A DNA stretch of 64,000 bases from Candidatus Saccharibacteria bacterium UBA6175 (GCA_002422915.1 DITV01000004.1:220-64219); one strand, 5' to 3'; shown: positions 14,970 through 23,280, counted from the stretch's first letter. Numbers and translations are program-made. Notes: a model not told the origin generated them from the sequence alone.

Positions 14970-15314
14970 ATGCGAGTAAAGAGAAGCGTCACTGCACGCG
15001 CACGCCACAAAAAAGTATTAGCCCAAGCAAAGGGTATGCAGCACAACCGCACCCGTAGCTACCGTCTTGCCAAGCAAGCGGTTACTCGTGCACTCGAATA
15101 CGCCTACCGCGATCGACGTAACCGTCGCCGCGACCTCCGTGCCCTCTGGATCACCCGCATCAACGCGGCTGCCCGCATTGAAGGCACCACCTATGGTAAG
15201 CTCATCGCCGCTCTCAAGGGCGCAAAGATCGAGCTCGACCGCAAGGTACTTGCCGAACTCGCAGTTAACGAACCAGCCGCATTTAGCGCTGTCGTTAAAG
15301 CCTCGACCAAGTAG
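14970..15314 (+). CDS. rplT: ribosomal protein bL20
   Basis: A 114-residue protein with the L20 hallmarks MRVKRSVTARARHKKVLAQAKG and RNRRRDLRALWITRINAAAR. It binds 23S rRNA early in 50S assembly and in several bacteria also represses its own operon. It starts one base after the rpmI stop (translational coupling) and is followed by a perfect terminator. Confidence 0.96.
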   Translation: MRVKRSVTARARHKKVLAQAKGMQHNRTRSYRLAKQAVTRALEYAYRDRRNRRRDLRALWITRINAAARIEGTTYGKLIAALKGAKIELDRKVLAELAVNEPAAFSAVVKASTK

Positions 15315-15341
15315 CGTCACTCCGTTTTACGCTGAGGAAAC

Positions 15342-15370
15342 AAATAACCACCCATCTCGGGTGGTTATTT
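15342..15370. terminator. bidirectional terminator between rplT and rnpB
   Basis: Perfect 12-bp stem AAATAACCACCC/GGGTGGTTATTT with a 5-nt loop, followed by TTATTG. It serves the infC operon on the plus strand and, being symmetric, can end rnpB transcription on the minus strand. Confidence 0.9.
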
Positions 15371-15383
15371 TATTGTCTTCCAG

Positions 15384-15722
15384 GTGGCAGCCCGCCTGTA
15401 AGCCGGGTTTTGTCGAGGACGATCATCTATCTAGCCGCATCATTGCTGATACGATCAAGCGGGTGTCGACCGACAGGCGGATAGCCTTTTATGCCGATCT
15501 CCTTGCAGCTGACAGGGTTTACCTTCTCCGCATGTCACCATGCGACGCTGTGGGCTCTTACCCCACTCATTTCACCTTTGCCTCTTTTTACAGAGGTAGT
15601 TTTGTTTCTGTGGCACTTTCCCTAGGGTTACCCCCGGTCGCCGTTAGCGACTGTCATTATCCTATGCTGCCCGGACTTTCCTCTTGCGTTTGACGGCAAG
15701 CGATCGTCAAGCGAACTGCCAC
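15384..15722 (-). ncRNA. rnpB: RNase P RNA, bacterial A-type
   Basis: Catalytic RNA of RNase P, about 339 nt. On the minus strand it shows the conserved GAGGAAAGTCCGGGC, the ACAGAAA and GTAAGAGCCCAC segments, GGTAAACCC and the closing AACCCGGCTTACAGGC. The P1 helix is formed by GTGGCAG at the 5' end and CTGCCAC at the 3' end. It is flanked by a TATAAT promoter and the terminator shared with rplT. Confidence 0.96.
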
Positions 15723-15727
15723 TTATT

Positions 15728-15733
15728 ATTATA
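15728..15733 (-). promoter_or_regulatory. rnpB promoter, -10 element inside the upstream gene's end
   Basis: Minus-strand TATAAT (15733-15728), with weak TTCAGA 17 bp upstream. The hexamer overlaps the stop codon of the Nudix-RNase H gene (stop at 15731-15729), so coding end and promoter share bases. Confidence 0.8.
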
Positions 15734-16634
15734 CCGCAGGATCGGTTGATTCTGAACGAGCATGAGCACGAAGCTGCGCATCGAGTGTCTTATTGACCAT
15801 CCCATCGGCTAGCTGGTTGAATTCACGCTGAACGTGGCTAAAGGTGACCCGCTCACATCGTTTCATGAGCTCTCGAATTCGCTCATGAATAGGCCACAAT
15901 TCTCGATTTTTGATCTTATAGATGCCGTTCAGTTGATTCACCACCAACATACTGTCGATTCTAAAGTGAAGTTGGGTTGCGCCAAGCTCCAGTGCCTTCT
16001 CAAGCCCAATACGAACACCATGATATTCGGCCTGATTATTCGTCGTTATGCCAAGGTACTCACCGCCTTCTGCAATGACCTCATTTTGCTTGTTCAAAAT
16101 AACAAACCCGGCGGCAGACGGTCCAGGATTCCCTCGCGACCCACCGTCTGAAAAAATTGTCAGCGCTGAATCTGATGTATTTGTGTCATCAGACTTACTA
16201 ATTGTTTGCAGGGTCTCATCTGTTATTTCTTCTTGCTTTATAATTCCAAATATCAACTGTGTTAAATCGGTTAATTCATCTTGTTGTTTTTCTGACATGT
16301 TCTGCCAGTGATACTTACTATAGTTTCCGCTTAGGCGCATCGGGTGTCCGTCGGCCTTTGGTGTCACAATATACACGATAACGGCATATTGAATATCACG
16401 ATCGTCGTGATCGATATAGGTCACGGCATCAAACAGCTGGGCCGATTGAATATGAATACCAGCGTCGTCGTGTAGGTATCGTCGTAGCGCATCTTCTGGC
16501 TGCTCGTTATACGCCAGCTTGCCCCCCGGCAGCTCATACTTCCCCAGGATAGTAGGTCGACCATTGGCACGCTTTAACAGTAGTGTCTTGCCCTCTTGGG
16601 TAATAATCGCACGGACCGAAAGTCGTTGTTTCAT
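15729..16634 (-). CDS. Nudix-RNase HI fusion protein
   Basis: A 301-residue two-domain protein. Residues 1-130 form a Nudix fold, but the Nudix box is degenerate: the expected REUxEExGU reads RYLHDDAGI, so the key glutamates are replaced. Residues about 152-290 form an RNase HI domain with FSDGGSRGNPGP, the Glu in NNQAEYHG, the Asp in RIDSMLVVNQL and the final Asp in NQLADGMVN, so the metal-binding residues are all present. RNase HI cuts RNA in RNA-DNA hybrids. The N-domain may bind rather than hydrolyse nucleotides (inference). A TATACT promoter lies about 30 bp upstream. Confidence 0.88.
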   Translation of the reverse strand: MKQRLSVRAIITQEGKTLLLKRANGRPTILGKYELPGGKLAYNEQPEDALRRYLHDDAGIHIQSAQLFDAVTYIDHDDRDIQYAVIVYIVTPKADGHPMRLSGNYSKYHWQNMSEKQQDELTDLTQLIFGIIKQEEITDETLQTISKSDDTNTSDSALTIFSDGGSRGNPGPSAAGFVILNKQNEVIAEGGEYLGITTNNQAEYHGVRIGLEKALELGATQLHFRIDSMLVVNQLNGIYKIKNRELWPIHERIRELMKRCERVTFSHVQREFNQLADGMVNKTLDAQLRAHARSESTDPAV

Positions 16635-16734
16635 TGTGTTTGTGTGAATCCTTTTATGCTTTTAGTATAGCAAACTGTAAAAAGTTAAGAAGAAGTTTAT
16701 GGCATCAAAAGCCTGAAGCTGCTTCAATAGATAT

Positions 16735-16965
16735 ATGAGCGAGCAGCAATACACTCATCTCCTCCGCGCCATCGCCGATATGGGCGATTCTATACTAGCT
16801 GCCACAAGGGGTTTAATTCAGGAGTCTGAAGTTCGTATCAAGCGTGAACTCATTGAATATATCGATCTGCGCTTTCGTCAAAGTGACGACATGCACCACG
16901 AAGCCCATCAGCAGATCCTTGGTACTATTTCAGACGTTATAATTCCTATGCAGCGCGCCAAATAA
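16735..16965 (+). CDS. hypothetical small helical protein
   Basis: A 76-residue frame predicted to be largely helical (LLRAIADMGDSILAATRGL, then RIKRELIEYIDLRFRQ). It is not recognised. It has no Shine-Dalgarno and only a poor promoter, but the amphipathic pattern and isolated position between divergent genes make it a plausible small gene. It could be a chance frame. Confidence 0.45.
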   Translation: MSEQQYTHLLRAIADMGDSILAATRGLIQESEVRIKRELIEYIDLRFRQSDDMHHEAHQQILGTISDVIIPMQRAK

Positions 16966-17004
16966 ATATGCTCGCTTCAGGCCGAAACGAGCACTAGAAC
17001 TCTA

Positions 17005-17080
17005 TGGTCAGGGTGACAAGACTTGAACTTGCGACCTCACGGCCCCCAGCCGTACGCGCTACCAACTGCGCCACACCCTG
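17005..17080 (-). tRNA. tRNA-Pro (anticodon GGG)
   Basis: Minus-strand cloverleaf: acceptor CAGGGTG/CACCCTG, anticodon stem TACGG/CCGTG with loop CTGGGGG giving GGG, T-arm GTTCAAG, discriminator A and encoded CCA. Confidence 0.92.
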
Positions 17081-17257
17081 AAGGATACAAAAGACCCAGA
17101 AGTGTGGTCCTCGGCACTATGATATTCCCTCGCGTGTGCAAGGTGGTTGGCCGCAGTACTTCTCCACGGAGACGTACCATGTTGGCTTCCCTATCAATAT
17201 GATATCGGAAAATCATATGCACCTCGGAACCCTCCTGGGTACTTCTTATTATACGGC
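17081..17257. other. 177-bp spacer, no gene supported
   Basis: It holds a 7-bp inverted repeat ATATGAT/ATCATAT (17197-17218) and a minus-strand TATAAT-like site near the M50 stop. Short frames on either strand have no recognisable content. Confidence 0.5.
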
Positions 17258-17890
17258 TTATACGCGGAAGATGCCAGAAAATACGTCGATGAAGAACGCC
17301 ACTGCCCCCGATATAAATGAGCCCAGCGGTCCACTCGCTAGTAGGACAATCGCGAAGATAAAAATGATCCCAAACTGTTCAATAAAGCGCATACCGGTAC
17401 GGACAAACTCCGGCGCCAATGCGTAAATCACACGAGAGCCGTCGAGCGGTGGGATGGGCAGCATGTTGAAAATGAAGAAACCAAGGTTCACCGTCACCAT
17501 GGTGACGAGAATTTGGCTCAGCAGTCCTTCGGTTGGTGCGCCAAACAGCGCAAATACGCCAAAACTGATGAACGCGATTACTAGATTGGTTAATGGACCA
17601 GCGATGGCAACAAGTGCTGCGCCCCAGTCGTCCCACTTCACCCTATCGGGATTAAACGGCACAGGTCGGGCGCCACCAAAGATCGGTGCCCCGATGACGG
17701 CAAGCCCTAAGGGCAGAAGAATGGTTAAAAACGGATCGATATGTTTAATTGGATTGAGCGTCAGTCGCCCCTGTAATTTGGCCGTGTCGTCACCGAGCCA
17801 GTAACTGGTAAAGGCATGCATCGCCTCGTGCAGCGTCATTGACACTAAAATCACGCCCACCACAATTAGTACATATGTCACGATTTCCAT
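17258..17890 (-). CDS. site-2-protease-type (M50) membrane metalloprotease
   Basis: A 210-residue polytopic protein of the short M50 family. The zinc motif HEAMH is at about residues 21-25 in the first membrane region, and the third ligand motif NMLPIPPLDGSR is near 143-154. No PDZ domain is visible, unlike RseP. Such proteases cleave substrates inside the membrane, and targets cannot be read from sequence. TATAAT lies 7 bp before the ATG, so it is probably leaderless. Confidence 0.9.
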   Translation of the reverse strand: MEIVTYVLIVVGVILVSMTLHEAMHAFTSYWLGDDTAKLQGRLTLNPIKHIDPFLTILLPLGLAVIGAPIFGGARPVPFNPDRVKWDDWGAALVAIAGPLTNLVIAFISFGVFALFGAPTEGLLSQILVTMVTVNLGFFIFNMLPIPPLDGSRVIYALAPEFVRTGMRFIEQFGIIFIFAIVLLASGPLGSFISGAVAFFIDVFSGIFRV

Positions 17891-17975
17891 TGGTCTTATT
17901 ATAGCAGCTTGACTCTGAGAGGTAAAAAGGGTAAAATGAGTACCATTGTCTAAGAAATAACTAAGAGGTACTCAA

Positions 17976-18170
17976 ATGACAGCTCGATGCGAACTCACCG
18001 GAAAAGGAAAGCAATTTGGCAACAATGTTAGCTTCTCTTTGCGTCGCACCAATCGTGTCTTCAAGCCAAACCTTCAAAAGAAAACATTTGAAGTTGACGG
18101 CAAGAAGGTCACCATGGTACTCAGCACCCAAGCGATCCGAACGCTGAAGAAAAAAGGCATCCTCGCCTAA
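17976..18170 (+). CDS. rpmB: ribosomal protein bL28
   Basis: A 64-residue protein with the L28 signature ARCELTGKGKQFGNNVSFSLRRTNR and a C-terminal TQAIRTLKKKG segment. It is a 50S component. The leader carries AAGAGG 8 nt before the ATG and a TAAAAT -10 about 40 bp upstream. It is monocistronic, ending at a strong terminator. Confidence 0.95.
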   Translation: MTARCELTGKGKQFGNNVSFSLRRTNRVFKPNLQKKTFEVDGKKVTMVLSTQAIRTLKKKGILA

Positions 18171-18186
18171 GCCAGTATGGCATATA

Positions 18187-18213
18187 AAAATCCCGCTCAG
18201 TGAGCGGGATTTT
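18187..18213. terminator. rpmB terminator
   Basis: Stem AAAATCCCGCTCA/TGAGCGGGATTTT (13 bp, essentially no loop beyond one base as drawn) followed by ATTTTTG. It is also placed to stop the convergent metallohydrolase transcript. Confidence 0.88.
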
Positions 18214-18235
18214 ATTTTTGTCGTGTCACACTCCT

Positions 18236-18871
18236 CTAGCTTCGAGTAACGGTAACAATCGTCAACGATTCTGGCAACGAGCCCGCCTGCTTAAGCTTGT
18301 ACTTTGCCATTTCTTCAACCGGCGCGCCGAGCTCTTTAACAAATACCTCTAGGCTGTCCTGTGGAACTTCATATTTCACCGCAGGGTCGGCATAGTGAAT
18401 GGGGATGACTACTTTTGGATCAATCTTGCGCGTCAAACTCGCCGCACCGGTTGCATCGAGCGTGTAGCCGTTGCCGCCAACCGGAATAATCAGCACATCG
18501 ATCACGCCAAGCTCCTCCAGTTGATCGTCACTCACCTTTTCAAAGATATTGCCAATCACCGCAATGCGGATATCATGGGCGGCCACTCGGTACATGGTGG
18601 CGCGATTTGGCTCAGTTTCGGCATCAAGATGACGCTGTGCGGCGATTCCCTTGATATCGAACTTGGCGATGCCGTACTCACCCGGACCTTCAATGTTTAG
18701 TTTCGCAGCCGATGATGCCAATGCAAATCGCGCTTCGGTAGCGAGTTCGATCTGGTCTTTGGTCGAAAGATCTTTCAATCCCACAACCGAAAGTTTCGGA
18801 TCGACATAAATCGTCGCCTGCTTTGTGCCCAGCACAACAGCGTTACCGCCCTTATATTCAATTTCCAGCAT
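18236..18871 (-). CDS. beta-lactamase-fold metallohydrolase-like protein
   Basis: A 211-residue protein resembling the UlaG/lactamase_B_3 group: EYKGGNAVVLGTKQATIYVDP, EGPGEYG, DVLIIPVGGNGYTLD and VVIPIHYADP. The classical HxHxDH zinc motif is not visible, so catalysis is uncertain. It follows the regulator gene by 12 bp with AGGAGACAG before the ATG, so the two form an operon. Confidence 0.75.
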   Translation of the reverse strand: MLEIEYKGGNAVVLGTKQATIYVDPKLSVVGLKDLSTKDQIELATEARFALASSAAKLNIEGPGEYGIAKFDIKGIAAQRHLDAETEPNRATMYRVAAHDIRIAVIGNIFEKVSDDQLEELGVIDVLIIPVGGNGYTLDATGAASLTRKIDPKVVIPIHYADPAVKYEVPQDSLEVFVKELGAPVEEMAKYKLKQAGSLPESLTIVTVTRS

Positions 18872-18883
18872 ATTCTGTCTCCT

Positions 18884-19492
18884 TTATTTCTGACCGAGGA
18901 CGTTATCTTTATCAATCGCAACGGTATGCTTGGTATTCAAAATTTCAGTTATAAACTTATCACGAATGCTCAACCGATAGTAGAACTCATCGTATGGAAT
19001 GACCGTATAGTTGAGTTCTCGACCCTCAATACGTTCAATCACGGCAATCGCGGCCTTGGCGCGAGCGACGGGCACATTACCTACAAGGAGGACATCGACC
19101 GAGCTGGTTGAGCCCTTAACGAGCACACCCGCAAGTATCGCCACACGAAGTGACGAAATGTCTGAAACCGCGGCAATGTATTGCTCGTTCACCATATCGG
19201 ATTGAGAAACGACCGCTGCATTCGTAGCGTGAATCGGTTCATTCGCAAAGATGGCGCGAAGTGCGGTGTAATACTCATACCGTTGATTGACTTCATAGTA
19301 CAGCTTATTATCGGCCCCTTCACTGGTAATCACGCCGACATTCAGCATGTTCGCAAGCTCACGGCGGACCGAATTAATTTGCTCGTCGATTAAGCGGGTA
19401 ATTTCACGCACGTAAAAAGATTGTCCAGGATGATTCAAAAAGAGGTGGAGTAATTTCACCCGTGTCTTTGAGCCGAACAATGCATCAATCAT
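18884..19492 (-). CDS. winged-helix regulator with nucleotidyltransferase-like domain
   Basis: About 202 residues. Residues 1-80 form a winged-helix DNA-binding domain (TRVKLLHLFLNHPGQSFYVREITRL, SVRRELANMLNVGVI). The C-terminal half contains LAGVLVKGSTSSVDVLLVGNV, resembling the nucleotidyltransferase core (GS..S.VD) of MNT-type proteins. I use ATG 19492, which has GAGAGGGA upstream, rather than an ATT/ATG 7 codons earlier. It is probably autoregulated and cotranscribed with the metallohydrolase gene (inference). Confidence 0.75.
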   Translation of the reverse strand: MIDALFGSKTRVKLLHLFLNHPGQSFYVREITRLIDEQINSVRRELANMLNVGVITSEGADNKLYYEVNQRYEYYTALRAIFANEPIHATNAAVVSQSDMVNEQYIAAVSDISSLRVAILAGVLVKGSTSSVDVLLVGNVPVARAKAAIAVIERIEGRELNYTVIPYDEFYYRLSIRDKFITEILNTKHTVAIDKDNVLGQK

Positions 19493-19530
19493 AACTATTC
19501 CCTCTCGAATCACTTTCGTGTTCTATCATA

Positions 19531-20400
19531 TCACGACTTGTTCACAAGAGCGAGGCGACGATCAATCAGTTGCTCAGCTTCTTGAAGATCTGCCCAGTGA
19601 ATGAATGAACGGCGCTTAAACCAGGTCAGCTGGCGCTTCGCGAGCTGCCAATCAGCGGTCACAAATGCAGCTTTCAGTTCATCGGGCGAAAGCTCACCCT
19701 CATGATAGCGTCGAACGAGCCGGAAGATATTTCCTGTCATCGCCTCACTGTCCCAGCCGTATCTTTTAGCAAGCTGGAGTGCCTCTTCTATCATCCCGCG
19801 TTCGAACAACTTCTGAGCCCGACCCGCAATGCGTTCTCGTAGCTCGCTAGCATCTGTTGCTATTCCAACAACGTAAGTTTCAGGGTGTGGAGCCTCCCTT
19901 CTCTTGGTGTTAACCCCTTGCTGCTCGATCGCACGAATCACATAGCGCTTGTTCTGTGAGTTATTAGGAATCACAACGTTGTGTTCATTGCAATATATAT
20001 GGAGTTGTTCTAATGTCATCGTTGTGAGGAAGTCACGATATTCTTGTGTCATGTCTGAGCTAAATTGGTACTCAAGAATAACGGCGTCAACGTAGAGTCC
20101 GGACCCGCCTACCAAAAATGGCACCTTCCTACGAGCCCGAATGTCGGCGATTTTCTCGTGCGCATATGCTTGAAAATCCGCAGCCGTAAATCGCTCGCCC
20201 GGCTCAACTAGGTCAATACCCCAATGCGGAACTCGTGCTTGATCTTCTTTCGATGGCTTTGCCGTGCCAATGTCCATGTGCCGATAGATCGTCCGTGAAT
20301 CAGCACAAATAATCTCGCCATTATGCCGCTCAGCCAATCGAATGGCCAAATCAGACTTGCCACTCGCCGTCGGGCCAACAATCACTATTAAGGGCGCCAT
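19531..20400 (-). CDS. miaA: tRNA dimethylallyltransferase
   Basis: A 289-residue prenyltransferase that adds dimethylallyl to A37 of tRNAs reading UNN codons. The P-loop GPTASGKSD is at about 8-16, with ICADSRTIYRHMDIGTAKP, GGSGLYVDAVI and the C-terminal AKRQLTWFKRR present. The start overlaps the end of the atl gene by 13 bp, so it is translationally coupled as the last gene of thrS-HAD-atl-miaA. Confidence 0.95.
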   Translation of the reverse strand: MAPLIVIVGPTASGKSDLAIRLAERHNGEIICADSRTIYRHMDIGTAKPSKEDQARVPHWGIDLVEPGERFTAADFQAYAHEKIADIRARRKVPFLVGGSGLYVDAVILEYQFSSDMTQEYRDFLTTMTLEQLHIYCNEHNVVIPNNSQNKRYVIRAIEQQGVNTKRREAPHPETYVVGIATDASELRERIAGRAQKLFERGMIEEALQLAKRYGWDSEAMTGNIFRLVRRYHEGELSPDELKAAFVTADWQLAKRQLTWFKRRSFIHWADLQEAEQLIDRRLALVNKS

Positions 20401-20702
20401 CGTCGCTCCTCGAAGTCTTCAACGCGCTGCTCTGAGCAAGGCACTCCTTCAGCAATCAAATCTCGAGCATGTGCTTCTCGCCCACCCGGATACCCGCTGG
20501 CCAGGCCACCCTTGGCATTCACGACACGCTGCCATGGCAGTGTTGGATCACCAAAATGCGCAATGCCACCCACCGTTCGTGCGGCACCAGCATGGCCGGC
20601 AAGTGCCGCAATATCACCGTAAGTACTTACGAGGCCCTCTGGGATCTGCTGAACAAGCCGTTCGACGTCTTCTCTAAATGAACTAGCGGCTAGCTTCTGC
20701 AT
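20388..20702 (-). CDS. alkyltransferase-like protein (ATL/MGMT-related)
   Basis: About 104 residues. The fold is that of the O6-alkylguanine-DNA alkyltransferase C-terminal domain (VYSTYGDIAALAG-like start, GGIAHFGDPTLPWQRVVN, LASGYPGG). The catalytic PCHR motif reads PWQR, with Trp replacing Cys, which defines ATL proteins. These bind O6-alkylguanine without repairing it and recruit nucleotide excision repair in characterised cases. ATG 20702 is preferred: it has GGAG upstream and overlaps the HAD gene by 20 bp. The frame is open 29 codons further. Confidence 0.88.
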   Translation of the reverse strand: MQKLAASSFREDVERLVQQIPEGLVSTYGDIAALAGHAGAARTVGGIAHFGDPTLPWQRVVNAKGGLASGYPGGREAHARDLIAEGVPCSEQRVEDFEERRWRP

Positions 20703-21318
20703 CGAGAAATGCTCCGATTTCCTGCCATGATGGCATGCGAATAACCGCCTTATCGACACCTTTCTGATTCCATGGGTAGCCAGGGTCAAACAGGAGCGTT
20801 GCTATGCCAACACGAGCGAGTTCGTTGGCATGCGCTGGCAAATCTTCAACGAAGTGAGTGAGCTCTAAGTCAAGCGCAACATCGGCTTTGCTCGCTCGCC
20901 GCCCATCATGCTCAAAGTGATCTACGCAGAAGAGCGTGTCCTTATGAAACACACCATGATACTGAGTATCAAGAAGTGCTAACGTTTGAGTGCGTATCGC
21001 TTCAGATCGGCCAGTTACCGCAAACAGTTGATGTCCACGAGACTGAAGGTGATGTAGCTGCTCTTTTGCGCCTTCAATCGGAAGCACTCCTTGATTGAAC
21101 GCATCACCTGCCATGTCGCCGACGACTCGATTCACCAACACCGACATGTCATCGCTTTTCCATTTTGTAGCCCATGTTGCTTTGTCGGAAAAGTCATACC
21201 AATCCTCAAGACTAAGGTCAGTTCCATGTGCCTTGTTATACAGCTCGATCGAACGATGAGCTGATTGAAACAGCGCATCATCGATATCCACCCCGATACG
21301 AAGGATTCGTTCGGGCAT
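20683..21318 (-). CDS. HAD-superfamily 5'-nucleotidase-like hydrolase
   Basis: A 211-residue protein. HAD motif I is GVDIDDALF, motif II is VTGRSEAIR and motif IV is FVEDLPAHANELARVG. The layout resembles the deoxyribonucleotidase (NT5C/YorS-like) group, which dephosphorylates nucleoside monophosphates, but the substrate cannot be fixed here. Its ATG shares one base with the thrS stop (TAATG). Confidence 0.82.
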   Translation of the reverse strand: MPERILRIGVDIDDALFQSAHRSIELYNKAHGTDLSLEDWYDFSDKATWATKWKSDDMSVLVNRVVGDMAGDAFNQGVLPIEGAKEQLHHLQSRGHQLFAVTGRSEAIRTQTLALLDTQYHGVFHKDTLFCVDHFEHDGRRASKADVALDLELTHFVEDLPAHANELARVGIATLLFDPGYPWNQKGVDKAVIRMPSWQEIGAFLDAEASR

Positions 21319-23129
21319 TACGAGACCTTTTGCAAGAAGTCCGCTAATTGGTCGAGGGCGACCTTTTCTTCACCAGTTTGGGTACGGACACTTACCTGTC
21401 GGGCTTCGGCATCTTGCGGGCCAACAATCAGCTGAACAGGGATCTTCATCCCAGCGGCTTCTCGGATCTTTTTGCCCAGTGATTCATTGCGGTCATCGAC
21501 TGTATAGCGCAGCTCGTTGTACTTCACCGGTTCAGCCAACACAATGCCATCGAGGATGGTACGGATTTCAGCGACATAGTCGTTCACGTTGTCGTTAATC
21601 GTGAGTACGCGCAGTTGCTCGGGCGCAGCCCAGAATGGGAACCAGCCTCCAGTATGTTCGATAAAGACACTCAGGAAGCGTTCGATCGAGCCGAGCAAAG
21701 CACAGTGAATCATCACAGGGGTTTGGGCAGAGCCGTCATGGTCGGTGTAACTCAGGCCGAAACGGTGCGGTTGGACAAAATCAAGCTGCACGGTGGCGAC
21801 TTGGTGTTCACGGCCAATCGCATCGGTCGCCATAAAGTCGATCTTTGGACCATAGAAAGCGGCCTCGCCGGCAACTTCGTAATACTCAAGGCCAGTCATT
21901 TCAACGGCAGCCTTCAGTTGCTGTTGGGCGGTCTCCCAGAGGGCTATTTCGCCCAGGTAGCCTTCGCTTTCATCGCGATATGACAGCCGGACGCGCAGCG
22001 ACATGCCGATCTTCTCGTAGAGTTCACGGGCGCTTACCAAAAGATTATTAATTTCCTGCTCAATTTGATCGGGTCGGGCAAACACGTGGCTGTCGTCTTG
22101 GGTTAATGAACGGACGCGGTTCAACCCGCCCAACTCACCCGTCTTTTCGTCACGATAGTCGGTGGTTGTTTCAAGGAATCGGACGGGCATATCGCGGTAA
22201 CTGCGTGGTTGTGACGCAAAAATTTGGGTGTGGTGCGGGCAGTTCATCGGCTTTAGGGCAAACTCATCGCTGGTTTCTTGGCTGGTCACCAAGAAGAGCT
22301 CGTCGCCAAATTTTGCCCAGTGGCCTGATGTTTCGTAGAGGTCTTTCTTGGTAATGTGCGGGGTCCAGACCTTCTGGAAACCATAGCGCTGGCGTAGTTG
22401 GTTTGAATAGCTACTCATCAGGTCGCGAAGAATCGTCCCGCGTGGGGTAAAGAGTGGCAGGCCGGGGCCCACTAATTGCGAAACGGTGTAAAGATCAAGG
22501 TCACGGCCAAGTTTGCGGTGATCACGTTGCTTAGCGGCTTCGAGGCGCTCGAGGTATTGATCAAGCTCTTCTTGGGTCGCAAAGGCAACGCCGTAGAGCC
22601 GTTGCATCTGAGGGTTGCCTTCTTTTCCTCGCCAATAGGCACCGGCAACGCGCTGGAGCTTAAAGGCACCCACTTCTTTAGTGTTTGCCACATGAGGGCC
22701 GCGACATAAATCAACAAAGTCACCATTCTTATAGAACGAAACACTCTCAACAGCAGACTCGCCATCACCGGCAAGGCCAAGCTCATCGGCATCAAGATCT
22801 TTGGCAATCGTGGTACCTGCGCGGCCAAGGTCGTTTAACAGTTCTTCTTTATAGGGCTGGTTGTTCTGCTGCGCCCATTCAATCGCCTGTGCAATCGGCA
22901 TCTCAAAGTGCTCAAACTCCTGGCCAGCATTGATAATCGTGCGCATCTGCTTCTCGATACGTTTGAAATCGCCTTCAGAGATGCTCTGTTCACCAAGATC
23001 AATATCATAATAAAAACCGTTCTCTACCACTGGGCCAACCCCAAACTTGGCCTCGGGCCAGAGTTGTTTAACGGCGGCGGCGGTAATGTGTGCGAGACTG
23101 TGTCGCATCGCGTGAAGTGAGTCGTTCAT
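21318..23129 (-). CDS. thrS: threonyl-tRNA synthetase lacking the TGS domain
   Basis: A 603-residue class II synthetase. The start MNDSLHAMRHSLAHITAAAV is already the second editing-domain region (HxxxH-type HSLAH), so the usual N-terminal TGS domain of about 60 residues is absent. Class II motifs are present (PLFTPRGTILRD, KPMNCPHHTQIF, TDYRDEKTGELGGLNRVRSLTQDD, GSIERFLSVFIEH), as is the anticodon-binding domain. TAAAAT is 9 bp before the ATG. It heads the operon. Confidence 0.95.
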   Translation of the reverse strand: MNDSLHAMRHSLAHITAAAVKQLWPEAKFGVGPVVENGFYYDIDLGEQSISEGDFKRIEKQMRTIINAGQEFEHFEMPIAQAIEWAQQNNQPYKEELLNDLGRAGTTIAKDLDADELGLAGDGESAVESVSFYKNGDFVDLCRGPHVANTKEVGAFKLQRVAGAYWRGKEGNPQMQRLYGVAFATQEELDQYLERLEAAKQRDHRKLGRDLDLYTVSQLVGPGLPLFTPRGTILRDLMSSYSNQLRQRYGFQKVWTPHITKKDLYETSGHWAKFGDELFLVTSQETSDEFALKPMNCPHHTQIFASQPRSYRDMPVRFLETTTDYRDEKTGELGGLNRVRSLTQDDSHVFARPDQIEQEINNLLVSARELYEKIGMSLRVRLSYRDESEGYLGEIALWETAQQQLKAAVEMTGLEYYEVAGEAAFYGPKIDFMATDAIGREHQVATVQLDFVQPHRFGLSYTDHDGSAQTPVMIHCALLGSIERFLSVFIEHTGGWFPFWAAPEQLRVLTINDNVNDYVAEIRTILDGIVLAEPVKYNELRYTVDDRNESLGKKIREAAGMKIPVQLIVGPQDAEARQVSVRTQTGEEKVALDQLADFLQKVS

Positions 23130-23153
23130 ATACGGTTCATTTTAGCATGAATC

Positions 23154-23182
23154 TTGCGCCCTGACCCCTATTTTGGTATGCT
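23154..23182 (+). promoter_or_regulatory. tRNA-Val promoter
   Basis: TTGCGC (23154-23159), 17-bp spacer, TATGCT (23177-23182). Confidence 0.7.
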
Positions 23183-23193
23183 GGTACGAGTTC

Positions 23194-23270
23194 GGGTCCT
23201 TAGCTCATTTGGCTAGAGCGCCTCATTGACGTTGAGGAGGTGAGAGGTTCAAATCCTCTAGGACCCACCA
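23194..23270 (+). tRNA. tRNA-Val (anticodon GAC)
   Basis: Acceptor GGGTCCT/AGGACCC, anticodon stem CCTCA/TGAGG with loop TTGACGT, T-arm GTTCAAATC and encoded CCA. Confidence 0.95.
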
Positions 23271-23280
23271 TCGACCATTC

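Noticed and set aside
15067..15693. 208-codon plus-strand frame
   Set aside because: It runs across rplT in another frame and antisense through RNase P RNA; a chance frame.
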